From Lantana camara (taxonomy: Eukaryota; Streptophyta; Magnoliopsida; Lamiales; Verbenaceae), in NCBI GenBank assembly GCA_037501455.1, contig CM074860.1, positions 45,766,501 through 45,830,500 of the forward strand: DNA of 64,000 bases, given 5' to 3'. The notes under the pieces were generated by a model, which had not been told where the DNA came from, made no database searches, and was given only the letters and a program-made list of their open reading frames with translations. Of this stretch, positions 50,684-63,169 are shown in pieces. Each line of letters begins with the position of its first letter. Positions within the stretch are counted from its first letter, which is position 1. The translations under genes and the position numbers were made by a program.

Positions 50684-50694
50684 CCTCCCTCCTT
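50684..50694 (-). other. 3' polypurine tract of TK1
   Basis: On minus: AAGGAGGGAGG, then AT and the LTR start TGTAACG. It lies 21 bp after the stop codon. Confidence 0.9.
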
Positions 50695-50715
50695 ATAAGA
50701 ATCTGGTCCCCAGAT

Positions 50716-53700
50716 TCACTGATCGGAAGGGAACAACTCTGGATGGAACCGTCTCATTTTGTCTTCGGTCTCCCACGTGGCTTCTTCGGTCTTATCACTT
50801 CTCCAAAGAACCTTAACCATGGGAATCCTCCGGTTTCTTAATTCCTGAAACTTCTTATCCAATATCTTAACCGGTTTCTGAACAAAAGTAAGACTCGGTT
50901 CCAATTCCACTTCTTCAACAGGAATGATCTCGGTTTCATCGGGGTAGTATTTCCTCAGCTGAGACACGTGAAATACATTATGAATCCCCGTGAGACTCGG
51001 TGGTAGGTCCAATCTGTAAGCAACTTCTCCAATTCTTTCCAAAATCTCATAAGGACCTAAATAACGAGGTTTAAGTTTACCTCCTTTCCCAATCCGAGCA
51101 AATCCTTTACGTGGAGACGCCTTCAAGAATACCCGGTCTCCAACCTCAAACTCGAGATCTCTTCTGCGACGATCGGCGTAGCTCTTCTGTCTGTCTTGAG
51201 CTGATTTCATCCGTTGTTTTATTAATTGGACTTTCTCAATCATAGCTTCAACCGCCTTGGAAGGTTTTTCCAATTTCTCACCTTTCTTAACACCTTCTTG
51301 CTTAGTCCATTTCCACTCTTCCAAATCAAAGAACAACGGAGAACGACACTTCCGTCCATAAAGTAGCTCATACGGTGCCATTCCAATCGAAGCCTGAAAA
51401 CTGTTGTTGTATGCAAACTCAATCAGAGGTAGCTGATCATGCCAAGAAGACTGAAAATCCAAAGAACAAGCTCGAAGCAAATCCTCGAGATACCTTATTA
51501 ATCTCTCGGACTGACCATCCGTCTGAGGATGAAAAGCTGTACTGAACTGGAGTTTCGTACCCAAAATCTCTTGCAATTCACGCCACAACCTCGAAGTAAA
51601 CCGTGGATCTCTGTCTGAAACGATACTGATCGGAATCCCGTGAAGTCTAACAATCTCCCGGTTATAAAGCTCGGCTAGCTTGCGAATCTTATACGACATC
51701 CGAACCGGCAGAAAATGTGCAGATTTCGTCAAACGGTCCACAATCACCCAAATCCCATCAAATCCACCTTTCACCTTAGGTAATCCGGACACGAAATCCA
51801 TCGTCACCTGTTCCCACTTCCACTCAGGAATAGGTAACGGCTGAAGAAGACCTCCCGGTTTCTGATGCTCGGCTTTCACCTTCTGACAAGTGAGACAGTG
51901 CTTCACAAACTCGGCCACGTCTTTCTTCAATCCACGCCACCAGTAATATTGCCTCAAGTCCTTATACATCTTGTTTCCTCCGGGGTGGATAGAATAAGCC
52001 GATCTGTGAGCTTCCTCGAGCAATACCCGTTTCAACTCTTCGGGCACTACCACTCGGTTCTTGAAACGAAGAAGACCGGTTTCATCGAACCCGAATGGAC
52101 ACTCTGGATCAGCTCTTGCCTTGGCTACCAATCTCTGAACTTCCAAATCTGTACTCTGAGCCTCAAACAACTTGTGCTTCAACTCTGGTTGGACCGAAAT
52201 ATTAGAAACTCGAGCCTTTAGAACAATTGGCTCGATTCCACTACTTTCACCCACTTCCAAGCTCGACACACTAGTCTTCCTACTAAGTGCATCGGCGACC
52301 ACGTTGGCTTTGCCGGGATGGTACTTGATCGTGCAATCATAATCTTCCAGCCTTTCCATCCAACGCCGTTGCCTCATATTCAACTCCTTCTGAGTGAATA
52401 AATACTGGAGGCTCTTGTCGTCGGTGAAAATCTCGAAGGTCACTCCGTACAAATAATGTCTCCACTTTCCAAGTGCAAAGACTACGGCAGCAAGCTCAAG
52501 ATCATGTGTCGGATAATTCTTTTCATGTTCTTTCAACTTCCTCGAAGCATAAGCAATTACTTTACCCTTCTGAGTCAACACACATCCCAAACCTTCCTTA
52601 GAAGCATCCGTATAAACCGCATATCCTTCAGAACCTTCCGGAAGGGCTAACACTGGAGCAGACACTAACTTTTCCTTCAAGAAAGTGAAACTCTTCTCAC
52701 AATCTTCATTCCAATCGAATTTCACATTCTTCTTCGTCAACCGGGTTAACGGAGCTGCTAACTTGGAGAAATCCTTCACAAACCTCCGGTAATAACCTGC
52801 CAATCCCAAGAAACTCCTTATCTCAGAGGCATTCCTAGGTTTCTCCCACTTCAACACTGACTCAATCTTGGAAGGATCGACTTCCAACCCGTTGCCCGAA
52901 ATCACGTGACCCAAGAATGACACCCTGTCAATCCAGAACTCACACTTGCTGAATTTGGCAAACAACTGATGTTCCTTCAAAGTCCTCAATACCAACTGAA
53001 GGTGTCTTGCATGCTCCTCGGCAGACTTCGAGAAAACCAGGATATCATCAATAAAGATGACCACGAACTTATCCAGAAAAGGCCTGAAAATCCTGTGCAT
53101 CATATCCATAAAAGCTGCTGGGGCATTAGTCAAACCAAACGGCATCACAACAAACTCATAATGCCCATACCGAGTGTTAAATCCTGTCTTAGGAATATCC
53201 CCTGATCGGATACGCAGCTGGTAGTAACCTTGCCTCAAATCCAATTTCGAATAGACTTTCGAACCCTGAAGTATGTCAAACAACTCCTCGATGTGTGGAA
53301 GAGGATACTTGTTCTTGATCGTCATCCTGTTCAACTCCCTATAATCTATGCACATTCTCAAGGTTCCGTCCTTCTTCTTTACAAACAAAACCGGTGCACC
53401 CCAAGGAGAAGAACTCGGTCTGATGTACCCAATTTCCAACAACGCATCAAGTTGAGTCTTCAACTCTTTCAACTCGGCCGGAGCCATACGATACGGAGTC
53501 TTGGAGTACGGCTCTGCGTTAGGGTACAAGTCGATCACAAACTCAATTTCCCGTTCTGGAGGTAAAGAATCCAATTCCTCAGGAAAGACTTCGGGAAATT
53601 TCTTTACTATTTCCGTCTCTTCCAGCTTACTCTGATCCTTAGGTTTGTTGAGAATGTAAGCAATGAAACCCGTGGCTCCCTCTCGAACCAACTTGTGAGC

Positions 53701-55296
53701 TTCAGAAAACGAAAGTAACGGTACAGTCTTGGAACTCCAACCTACTACCAAGTCTGATCCCAACTGAACCTTCTTCGCTCTGCAATCAACTGTGGCAGAA
53801 TGTCTATACAACCAATCCATGCCCAGAATAGATCCATAGCAAGTCATCGGCAGCTCAATGAAATCTGACAAGAAAACTCGGCCCTCGATACTCACCGGAA
53901 CCTCTCTAAACACCCGATCAGATTCTATACTACCACCAAAAGGAGTACTAACCACATAACATGCAGAAGAACGAGTAACAGGCAAAGACAGAGAAACAGA
54001 TATAGCACTCGAAAGAAAGGAGTGAGTAGCTCCCGGATCAAACAACGTATGAATGTTCGTGCCATGTATGCAAATGGTACCTTCAACTACCGCGGCTGGA
54101 TCAACATCTGCATCCGGCTGCTCTCTCTCCAAAGCATAAGCCCGAGCCCTAATCAGTGGTCTCGGTGCACCCGGTGGTAGCATCCTGTTATCCGGACATC
54201 CATCTACCATATGCTCGTCGCTCCCACAAAGCAAACATAAACCCAGACGCCTCCTGCAGTTATCATAAGTATGCGTCCTCCGACTACAGAAGGTACAAGC
54301 AGGTCTCTCGGGTACTGGGGGTACAGCTGGAGCAACTGGAGCAACTGGAGCTCTCATCACTGGTCCTGCAGGTCGGGGCTTCTTCCCTGGACCCTGTGGA
54401 GCTGGTGGTGGGGAAGAATATACCATCGGCCTCTTGCCTGAAGCAGATCCCGATCCTGGACCCTTAAACCCTGATCCGGCACCTCTGAACCCTGAGCCAG
54501 AACCTCTGAATCCCGATCCTGATCCTGAACCCGAACCTGAGCCTGAACGGTAGGTAGACCGCCTCGCATTCACTGAATCCTCAACTAACAAGGCCTTTTT
54601 AGTAGCCTTGGCCCACGTGCTCGTGTTGACCGCCTCAATAGCTGCCTGAATGTCCGGTCTAAGGCCCTGAACAAACTGCATTGCCTTATGGAAATCATCA
54701 CTCGCTATATTAGGAGCATAGCGGGACAGTCTCTCATACTCGGCAATATACTCTGAAACTGACCTGTTTCCTTGCTTGAGCTCTGTAAATTCCTTCAACC
54801 TTCTAGTGCGAGAAGATGGAGGAATGAACTTGTTCTGAAACTCTCTAACAAACACTTCCCAATTCACTTCCTCGCCTGCAGCCTCTAATACTATCCGGGC
54901 ACTCTCCCACCAGGAGTAGGCCTCTCCCTGAATCAAAGAAAGCGTACAACGGGCCTTCTCCCTGGAATCACACGGGATAAGCTCCCAAACCCTCTCGATC
55001 TCCCTAAGCCACTGCTCGGCCTGAATATCATTTCCTTTATAAAATTTGGGAGGATGCTGGTTCTGGAACTCCCTAAAGACAGCTGAAATCCGTGCCCCTG
55101 GCTGTGGTGGTGGAACTGGTGGTGCTGGAGGAACATGATCCCGAACTCTCTGATCAATAAGGCCCACCACTGCATTCATAAAATCCTGTGGCTGAGCCTG
55201 AGGAGGTGGAGGAGGAGGTGGTGATCTCTCCCGGCGATGATGTCGATGATGTCGATGTCTAGGAGAACGATCACGGTGATGTCTATCGCGAGCCAT
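50716..55296 (-). CDS. Gag-Pol polyprotein of TK1, chromovirus, intact
   Basis: One 1526-residue frame encodes all functions for retrotransposition in cytoplasmic particles and integration in the nucleus. Residues 1-30 are His/Arg-rich with SPR/RSP motifs, then a proline run. Gag core ~70-240; Gly-Ser linker 251-287; two CCHC zinc knuckles (C334-C347, C354-C367). Protease active site is D420-P-G-A, with LGMDW at 491-495. Reverse transcriptase has D686 and F-I-D-D (748-751). RNase H has D897, E934, D959/D960, D1002. Integrase has H1097, H1104, C1134, C1137 and the D1167, D1228, E1264 triad with 35 residues between the last two. HNVFHVSQL and a chromodomain-like end (~1475-1520) identify a chromovirus, likely Tekay/Del. 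The ATG at 55296 is 250 bp inside the 5' LTR; Gag and Pol share one frame, as usual in this lineage. No key residue is lost. Confidence 0.97.
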   Translation of the reverse strand: MARDRHHRDRSPRHRHHRHHRRERSPPPPPPPQAQPQDFMNAVVGLIDQRVRDHVPPAPPVPPPQPGARISAVFREFQNQHPPKFYKGNDIQAEQWLREIERVWELIPCDSREKARCTLSLIQGEAYSWWESARIVLEAAGEEVNWEVFVREFQNKFIPPSSRTRRLKEFTELKQGNRSVSEYIAEYERLSRYAPNIASDDFHKAMQFVQGLRPDIQAAIEAVNTSTWAKATKKALLVEDSVNARRSTYRSGSGSGSGSGSGFRGSGSGFRGAGSGFKGPGSGSASGKRPMVYSSPPPAPQGPGKKPRPAGPVMRAPVAPVAPAVPPVPERPACTFCSRRTHTYDNCRRRLGLCLLCGSDEHMVDGCPDNRMLPPGAPRPLIRARAYALEREQPDADVDPAAVVEGTICIHGTNIHTLFDPGATHSFLSSAISVSLSLPVTRSSACYVVSTPFGGSIESDRVFREVPVSIEGRVFLSDFIELPMTCYGSILGMDWLYRHSATVDCRAKKVQLGSDLVVGWSSKTVPLLSFSEAHKLVREGATGFIAYILNKPKDQSKLEETEIVKKFPEVFPEELDSLPPEREIEFVIDLYPNAEPYSKTPYRMAPAELKELKTQLDALLEIGYIRPSSSPWGAPVLFVKKKDGTLRMCIDYRELNRMTIKNKYPLPHIEELFDILQGSKVYSKLDLRQGYYQLRIRSGDIPKTGFNTRYGHYEFVVMPFGLTNAPAAFMDMMHRIFRPFLDKFVVIFIDDILVFSKSAEEHARHLQLVLRTLKEHQLFAKFSKCEFWIDRVSFLGHVISGNGLEVDPSKIESVLKWEKPRNASEIRSFLGLAGYYRRFVKDFSKLAAPLTRLTKKNVKFDWNEDCEKSFTFLKEKLVSAPVLALPEGSEGYAVYTDASKEGLGCVLTQKGKVIAYASRKLKEHEKNYPTHDLELAAVVFALGKWRHYLYGVTFEIFTDDKSLQYLFTQKELNMRQRRWMERLEDYDCTIKYHPGKANVVADALSRKTSVSSLEVGESSGIEPIVLKARVSNISVQPELKHKLFEAQSTDLEVQRLVAKARADPECPFGFDETGLLRFKNRVVVPEELKRVLLEEAHRSAYSIHPGGNKMYKDLRQYYWWRGLKKDVAEFVKHCLTCQKVKAEHQKPGGLLQPLPIPEWKWEQVTMDFVSGLPKVKGGFDGIWVIVDRLTKSAHFLPVRMSYKIRKLAELYNREIVRLHGIPISIVSDRDPRFTSRLWRELQEILGTKLQFSTAFHPQTDGQSERLIRYLEDLLRACSLDFQSSWHDQLPLIEFAYNNSFQASIGMAPYELLYGRKCRSPLFFDLEEWKWTKQEGVKKGEKLEKPSKAVEAMIEKVQLIKQRMKSAQDRQKSYADRRRRDLEFEVGDRVFLKASPRKGFARIGKGGKLKPRYLGPYEILERIGEVAYRLDLPPSLTGIHNVFHVSQLRKYYPDETEIIPVEEVELEPSLTFVQKPVKILDKKFQELRNRRIPMVKVLWRSDKTEEATWETEDKMRRFHPELFPSDQ

Positions 55297-55461
55297 CCTG
55301 AAATCAAGTCACTATTATGCATGTTCGATTAGTCAATGTCAATGTGTGCAAATAATTCATAAATTGCACATAAATTCAGAAATTCCAACAATCCACCAAT
55401 TTCAAGTAAGTCAGATAAGTTCAAGTATCAATTAACAATGCAAGACTCTCAACTTGACAAT

Positions 55462-55486
55462 TAGTTCCTATGCCGTGCGACCTAGA
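55462..55486 (-). promoter_or_regulatory. Post-PBS leader box of TK1
   Basis: On minus: TCTAGGTCGCACGGCATAGG, nearly the same as in NA-A (4771-4795), NA-B and NA-C. A hairpin CTCGGTT-GCAA-AACCGGG (minus strand, 55510-55527) lies between it and the PBS. This is the clearest non-coding link between the autonomous and non-autonomous elements. Confidence 0.55.
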
Positions 55487-55526
55487 CTCACAAAACTCGA
55501 CACTAGAGACCCGGTTTTGCAACCGA

Positions 55527-55538
55527 GCTCTGATACCA
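55527..55538 (-). other. Primer binding site of TK1
   Basis: On minus: TGGTATCAGAGC, 8 bp after the 5' LTR end; initiator tRNA-Met type. Confidence 0.93.
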
Positions 55539-55546
55539 CCGTAGGA

Positions 55547-58118
55547 TGTAGCACCCGGAACGCCAGGCACCACATCCCCCGCACTATAGCCCCAATCCAC
55601 ATATGAAACGGACAATCCATACATGAATCAAAGCTACAGCGAACGGGAGACAATAAAATGACTCAAGGCTAGGCGGGTACCCTCAATTTAAAACCAACCA
55701 ATATGCAATACAGAGTATTTAAAAGCGGAAGCAATAACATTCAATAGATACGTATAGGTACCATATTTATTTATTCACGTATAGATACCAACGTTTACAC
55801 TATCAATACAATGTCATCCGTCAACAAAATAGATAATAGGGCGATACAAACTACCCCAAACATCTATACAATCAAAATGTGGGAATGAAGTGTGCTAGAC
55901 CCAAATTTAAAGACCAAATGACTCTAAATTCCCGCCTAGCACGCCCTGCAAAACACTGAAAAGTTGAGGTGTCAGTCCAACACGGACTGAGCGAGGGTAT
56001 AATAAATATAAGCGCACATACATGCAAGCTATAACCTCGGGTAATAATTTTGGAAAAACAATACAATTTAGTAGGTTAAAAGAGATACTATCGCCCGAGA
56101 TTACAACTATTCTAATTTCAATTCAATCAATTTCAATTCAATCAATAGTGGCCCGGCGAGTGGGGCAATTCTCCAACCTTACACCGACTGTGTACAATCA
56201 ATCAATCAATCAATCAATTATTAGGTGATTAGGTGATCAAGCAATTCATTAATGTGCACAATTAGCAATTTCAATGACACCTTCTTCCTCCGGGTGATGG
56301 TGGGATTGCAAGGCCCCACCATCCAATCAATCTGGGCAGAGGGTACATGAATCCCTAAGCCCGGAACTCCTTTCCCGCCCTAATCTCCTAGGGGGTTCAG
56401 GGGTCATCCCAATTTGGTGAGGATAGCTATCGAGTTACCCGTCAGCCCATGCTTTCCCGGTTGGCTCGAATCACTATCCTCGGGCCCACAGTGCAATACA
56501 ATACTCGCCCAATCAATCAATCAATCAATCACTTTCTTTCAATATTCCGATAAAACATTTGAAAACCAATCTCATTTGAAAACTATAAGTATCAATATAG
56601 GTTTTGGCTTAAAATATCACATAGGGTTGTACGGGTCCTATGTATCTAAAATTAAACCTCACCTGAACGACCCAAATATCCAAGGAGACAGCTCACGGGG
56701 CCTGCTCCTCGTCACCAGGAAGCTGGTCTGTGCAAGAAAGACAATTGTCCGTGAAACACGACTCAAAATGTACCAAATAGGACGAACGGCAAAATGTGAC
56801 GAGACTACGAGAAAAATGCAATGCACCATGAAAATATTTGGTTTCAACATGTAATCAATCATATAAAAGCAATTAGGGGTCAAAGAAGCCGTCCGAACGA
56901 GGTGCGAAAAATTTAAATTTATGCAGTGAATTTTCGCACTTTCTGGACTATGGGAATGGCCGTTCCGGCCTTCCCTTGAAAATGGGAAGGGCCGTTCCCA
57001 TGGCTCAGAAAACGCGCGCCAGCGTTTTTAAAATAAAAAGCGCGGTTGGCTGGGAAGGGCCGTTCCGGCTCACAGGCCAAAGTGGGAACGGCCGTTCCCA
57101 GTCTCGCTGGCCTGACTCAGCATCATGGGAACGGCCGTTCCAGTTTTGAACTGGAGCTGGGAAGGGCCGTTCCCATAATACGTGAGCAAAATATGCAGAG
57201 CAGAAAAACAGAGCAGCCATGGAGAAGCACACAAACAACCCCAAAATGGATGCAAACCAAATTCCAAAGCAAATATTAGACACCATAAATATGCTAGCAT
57301 GCATATTGATCAACAACAATTCATAAAAACACTTAGTCCCATGTTAGATCAACAATAATCCATCAATATAAACCCATATACTCCATCATGCTTCAAGCTC
57401 ATAACTCACAAGATATATACATCAAACATGAACTTAATGATCACAATTAATTTTCCAACAACCAATACACAATATAACTAAGCTAATACAAAGCCCTATA
57501 TAGCAAATATTTTCAAGAAAATCATTCAATTACCATGTTTACCTCAAGAGAAAGAAATGGAAGTCAAGATGAGGAGATGATGATGATGAAGCTTGTATGA
57601 TCACAAATCCCACACAAATTTGATTGAATGGATGAAGTCTCCCGCTCCTTCACTTAGGGTTTTTGGTTCGGTGAAATGGAAAGCATGAACAAGGAAGAAA
57701 TGTTTTGGTATGAAGAAGGAAGCAATGGTACGTGATATGCTCTCAAGAAGAGAAAAGAAATGATCAATTTTGCAATTAAATCCCTCGAAAAGATAAGTTA
57801 TGCAATTGAGTCCAAATCCCATTTTAAATGATCAATTTGGTCCAATTCAATTAGGTCCCCATATGCATGAAAATGATCAATTAAGGACATAAACGAAACA
57901 AATCACATTCGGGAAAATAAATCACATTGCAATCACGTTCAATAATTTCGAAAAATAAGATATGGTATGACTTTTCAATAAAATAACAAGAATATAATTT
58001 TATAAAAATAACGTCATGATATGAAAAATTAAAGAAATGGACAATTAATAATTAAATTACAACTCTCAAACGCACACGTGTCGTTCATACCTGAAATGCC
58101 GAAAGCTGGGGCGTTACA
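55547..58118 (-). repeat. 5' LTR of TK1
   Basis: 2572 bp, offset by exactly 7437 bp from the 3' LTR. The only difference I could see is T at 56957, which breaks the first palindrome. Short exon 56663-56727; palindromes 56952-57176; boxes 55931-55940 and 55668-55677. Confidence 0.95.
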
Positions 58119-58123
58119 GCAAC
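58119..58123. other. Target-site duplication of TK1, right copy
   Basis: GCAAC, identical to 48105-48109. Confidence 0.95.
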
Positions 58124-58656
58124 TCAAAGGACTCACTTCCGCCTAGCAACGCCAACAACCTGCAACTAAAAGTGTAAATGAGGGGTCAGTCAACTTGACC
58201 GAGTGAGGGGGCTAACCCACACCCACAATATATATATATATATAAGGAGCATAGCACAGAATAAAAAGGATGGACTCATGAATCGGGGATAGGTGTTGCA
58301 TACCAAAGACATTTCAAAATAACCCAAATAAATATAGATATAAGTTTAGAAACCATTTCCAAAAAGACTCTATCCCGATTCACAATTCTATAACATAACA
58401 TAATCAACTGCTCGGCGAGTACGAGCTTCCCACCTTTACTCCTCAGAACATAAATCACAATCAATCCAACCGCTACACCAATGATGGAGGGGATGTACAG
58501 TCCCCAAAACCATCGAGAAGAAACCGTCTAAAAATAGACTCGATCTCAAGAGGGTAGCGAACCCACAAGAGTCATCTTCTGCCTTAGCCGAAGGCTCAAG
58601 ATACCACGCCTCCTCCATCACTCTAAAGTCGCGCAATGATATCTCAAATGGAACTA

Positions 58657-58790
58657 CGCAATGGATAAATGCCCCGACGGCCCTAACCGTCTCGGGGGTA
58701 CCCACTCCCGCAGCTCCTCGGAACGCAATGGATAAATGCCCCGTCGGCCTTAACCGTCCCGGGGGTACCCATTCCTGTAGTTCCTAGGAT
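58657..58790. repeat. 67-bp tandem duplication in C2
   Basis: Two units starting at 58657 and 58724, both with CGCAATGGATAAATGCCCCG and GGGGGTACCCA. C1 (near 24850-24900) and C3 have one unit only, so this is a C2-specific duplication. Confidence 0.8.
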
Positions 58791-59048
58791 CCATAACATA
58801 ATAGAACAGAATAGAACAGATACCATATAACATGGCCAACTCGCTAAAGAAACATAACGTAACATACTTTTCAAAACAGCTTACATATGCTTTCATATCT
58901 AATTTTCCAAAAAACAGAGTTGTCTCACAAGGTCATAAACATATCATACCCAACACATACGTATATAATAGATATACTCGCATGCAGAGGTTGAAATCAG
59001 TATATTAAGGCCATAGGTCGCATAACTATACAAAATCCTAAACCTCAC

Positions 59049-59121
59049 CTCGTGAGAGTAGAGTCTGAGAGTGTGAAGGGCCAAACACTCTAAACCTCGG
59101 GCCCACCGGCACCACCAAACT
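59049..59121 (-). other. Putative short LTR exon of C2
   Basis: 73 bp between GTCACAG and GTGAGGTTTAGG on the minus strand; equal length and borders in C1 and C3. Confidence 0.5.
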
Positions 59122-61180
59122 CTGTGACAAGACATACAGAAGCCCAGACTTAGACTCTATATGAACCAAACAAGACGCACGGCGTTGCTCAATATGATCG
59201 TGGTTATGCATAAGTGTTCATGTTGTGCTTGGATAAGGTGTCGTGGTCATTCAAGGCATATCAATGCTCAACAAGATCATATTTACAAGCAACCTACACG
59301 CAATTCCATATCCAAAGATGCAAGATCAATTTAGAAAGTCAATGTATTCACAAAATGCATATTAAATCATCCAATGTCACAGGGTTCAATTATAATATTA
59401 GAATTAAGCATCAAGTTCATGACGAGTTATAAAGTGCATAAGTAAGAGCAACTTGATCATATAAACATACAAAGTTATTGTACGTAGATGGCATGCTTGA
59501 TACAAATAAAGAGTGCATTTAATTCACTTAAGATCATACTTTACAACTTCACAACATGTTTGGTACACAAGCTCAAGTCACATTCATAGTTTCATAAATA
59601 TTACACTTACATCCCCTAAGTCATTTATAAAAGTTTAGAATTATTACACATACATCCCCTTACTTGATTACTAAGCATAATTGTTCGTTTAAAAGTGTTT
59701 ATACAATTATTCAACTAGGACTTAATTACTTACAAGCATAACAATTATCAATTTATCATAATTCATAATATACCATTTTCGAGTAGTAAGAGTAAATCAA
59801 GATATTACAATTCTAACTCCTATCATGCATAAAGTCTCAAGTTGTTCAAGCATCTTTCATGTATCTAAATTTTATATTTGAAACACAATTTACAATAAAC
59901 ATAACATTGAGAACGTCTCAAATTCATATAGAGAAATCACAACATGTTCGTTCTTCTAAAGTATCCTTCAAGTTCATTTAGTCACATAAGAGATTAGTTG
60001 CTAGATATTACACTAACACCCCTTCATATCTAAACACATAGAATAAATTCATCACATCGGGATTCAAATTGTAAATCGAAACATTCATACATATCACAAT
60101 GCATTCAATAAATGTTTTCGTATACGATTGGAATACATCTCGTTCAACAAACCAACAATAACCAATTTATTTGTACTTAAAACAATTAATTCAAATAATC
60201 ACAATTATGCAAAATAATTCGTAATAAATAGATCGAGTGTCCGATTAACGAACGGAAAGTGGCGTTGAACTCACCACAACGAGACGAACATTCTGACCAG
60301 ACGCCGCCGGAACGCCACCACTGTAGCTGCCGGAATTTGGCCGGGCCGCCGTCGGGCCGCCGCCGAAGGTCGCCGGAAAAATCCCAAAAAATCATTCCTG
60401 AATGAAGTCTTCGTGCCCGTTCCGAATCCTCAATCAATTTCTAGAAATTCCAAGCCGATTGTCGTAGATCTGAAATCTAAGAGCACGAAAGCCCTAAATA
60501 TTCAAACTCAAATTACTTCCAAACCGGTGAACCAAAATACGATCCCTAAAAGCCATTGTCTTACCCATGACGAGCTCTTCGAAAGCCCTAAGGTAGCTCG
60601 TTGGAAAAATCCTCGGAGCTAGCGCCGCCAAACCACCCAATCTGGAGTCGCCTGATCACAGCCACTAGTTCTCGTCGTTCCGAACAACTTTCATGAAGAG
60701 CCCGAGGCCAAAGGATGGCCGGAAAAGGCCCCCGTTGGCCGCCGAAGTTTCTGCCGCCGCCCACATTGCCGGAACCACCACCTACGGACAAGATCTGGTG
60801 AAATTGATACCGGAAATAGACTCAGGAGGTCAAAAAACGTTGGGAACCATCAACCCCCGTCGAAAAACCCCGCCGGAAGCGGCGAAATCACGAAACGCCG
60901 CGAAACGTCGGCGAAGTGGCGGCGGTCTGACAGCTCCGCCGCTGCTACTGAAATCCAGCCATAACTCCGCCACTGTTCATTGTTAGGCCATGAAATTGGT
61001 ACTCTTGTGTCAGTCTCGCCGAGATAATTGAAATGGACTATTCGTTTGTTGAATTTCGTCGAGAAACGATCGAGTTATGGGCTCGTAACCGAAGCCGCGC
61101 ATAGTACCAGCAGGAAAGAGAGAGTGGGAGAGGAGAGAGAGAGAGAGAAAAGGGATTGGGAGAAATGTGTCTTGTGCACA

Positions 61181-61190
61181 AGCTATATAC
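61181..61190 (-). promoter_or_regulatory. TATA box of C2 LTR
   Basis: On minus: GTATATAGCT, followed ~45 bp later by a long CT-rich leader (TTCTCTCTCTCTCTC). Likely start of transcription near 61150-61160. Confidence 0.5.
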
Positions 61191-62796
61191 AACCGGGTAT
61201 CTTTATCGCGTAGCAAGTAGAAATATCGCGTACAAATAATTGTAAATAAAAACGGTAAAGTTACGACTAAACATTCAAGCTCCGCATAAATTTATAAATT
61301 AAAATGAAATAGAGATTTACCAATTTGAGTTTAATTCAATTTAATTTTGGAAAGTTTTCGTACAATTTAACGACACTTCGTAAACACATAATTGACAATT
61401 AATCTCAAGGAATTCAAGTAAACCGAAATTAAACAAGTTAAGTAGCATGATGGATTTAAAATCAACTTGACAATTATTTCATGGAATGAATTTGAATTAA
61501 ATCAAATTAGACAGTTAGGGTTAAATATGCGCGTAATTAATCAAGTTGGCAATTAATCTTAGAATAATTCGAATGAACACATATTAAATTGAATTTACAT
61601 TAAGTCACATAATTCAAAAACTCTTAAATTAAACACACATAAGTGTAGAGACTTACTTGTTGATGTCGTAAGGACGCCCTTCGAGAAAACGGGGCGTCAC
61701 ATAAGCGAACGGTGACCTACGCACACACGCTAGGCTAAGCGGGGCTAAACAAGACCAGAGCGCGCAAACATTAATCATATATGCGGAAGCAATGAACAGG
61801 ATCTAAAGAGCTCAACATATACGTATAAAATCATATACATCATGAACAATGGCCTCACGGCCCCAAAGCATCAAGTATATACATCCACTGATTCGAAATT
61901 CTCCAAAAGACAAGTTATGATATCAAATACATAAAAAGAGTAATCAAAAGGCAAGAAAATGAATGCAACTCGACCTAAACGGCTAAGTACGTCTCGACTC
62001 AACGCACTTCCCCGCCTAGCTCGGCACACCTGAAAGGGAAAGGGGAGGGTCAGTCTCACAACTCGACTGAGCAAGGGGCTTAACACACCCACGCTTTAAA
62101 TACGTATAGAGCATAGCACAAATCAAAAGTGATAGTCATGAATCGAGGCTAGGATTTTGCACACCAAAACCATTTCCCGAAGCTAATATTTAGTAAGAAA
62201 AGCCCTATCTCGATTCATAATCTATCAGAAGAACATAATCAAAAGCCCGGCGAGAACGAACTATCCCTTACTCCTTTAAGCATAAATATCAAATCACAAA
62301 TCCACCCTTGCATCCATGGTGTGTCGGGAATCAAACCCTAGCACCTACATTACCAAAAACATACGGGGTAGCTAACCCACGTTATGCCTTCCCCGGTTAT
62401 CCACCGAAGGCTCAAGATATCACGCCTTCCCAACCTCCCAAGGTCGCACGTGAATATCTCAAATGAGAACGTGCACAGGGGTTAAACCCGGCGACCCCGT
62501 GGTCACCCCCCGGGCCTTCCTTACCCACGTCTCCAGGGCCCACAAATCATATCAAACCAACATCCCATCTTTCAGGGCACACTCGCTCAGCATAACAAAA
62601 CATACTAAAAGAGATTAAAAAATCAAGCTTATATATACTCGTACATATATCGTTTCCAAGAGATCAAAGTTATTCCATAAGATCATAAACATAATTTAAG
62701 CACTCGTATCTAGATATATGTACCATATCCGCATTCAAGGGAAAATTCATCATATTATAGGCCATAGGGTATTTAGCTACTAATTCCTAACCTCAC

Positions 62797-62876
62797 CTTA
62801 ATAAAAGGGACAAAAGGTAGGATCGAACGACAACCAACCACCTAAGCTTCGGGCTCTTGCGCGACTGGAAAAGGCT
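62797..62876 (-). other. Putative short LTR exon of E
   Basis: 80 bp between GCTTTTCAG and GTGAGGTTAGG on the minus strand, the longest of the set. Confidence 0.4.
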
Positions 62877-63169
62877 CTGAAAAGCAAAAGGAAGCAAGAC
62901 CCGAGACTTAGACTCAAATATGAACCAAATAGACGCTCGACAATGCTTATGAATGCAAAGAATGCAATGACATGCATGAACGTGACAAATAAATCCTACC
63001 AATTCTTATTCACATAATTCATATCAAATGAGGTCATAAATTCAAAACAAGGTACTTAACGCATAATATATCAATCTACCAAGGCATATGAGTTATAAAC
63101 GAAGAAGGAAAATACAAAGAAAACAACGAAACGATAAAACGACAATTGCCGCCGCCATATTTTCAAATG

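Larger units (their letters stand above)
48110..58118 (-). mobile_element. TK1: intact autonomous chromovirus (Tekay/Del-like), 10,009 bp
   Basis: Two 2572-bp LTRs, PBS, one 1526-residue Gag-Pol frame without interruption, PPT and a perfect 5-bp TSD. The two LTRs differ, as far as I can read, at a single base (C at 49520, T at 56957, a CpG change), indicating a very recent insertion. It lies inside C2. All parts needed for autonomous movement appear present. Confidence 0.95.
47632..61701 (-). mobile_element. C2: C-type solo LTR with perfect TSD, split by TK1
   Basis: Read on the minus strand it starts TGTGACGCCCCG at 61701 and ends GGGGTGTTACA at 47632. TSD TAAGC flanks it (47627-47631, 61702-61706). 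Without TK1 and one TSD copy it is 4056 bp. It holds a TATA box, CT-rich leader, a GC-rich NGCCGCC segment (60300-60960), a 73-bp short exon (59049-59121) and the box pair (58138-58147; 47752-47761, decayed). Confidence 0.85.

Noticed and set aside
53230..53565. Plus-strand frames opposite the TK1 polyprotein
   Set aside because: Shadow frames of the real minus-strand coding sequence.
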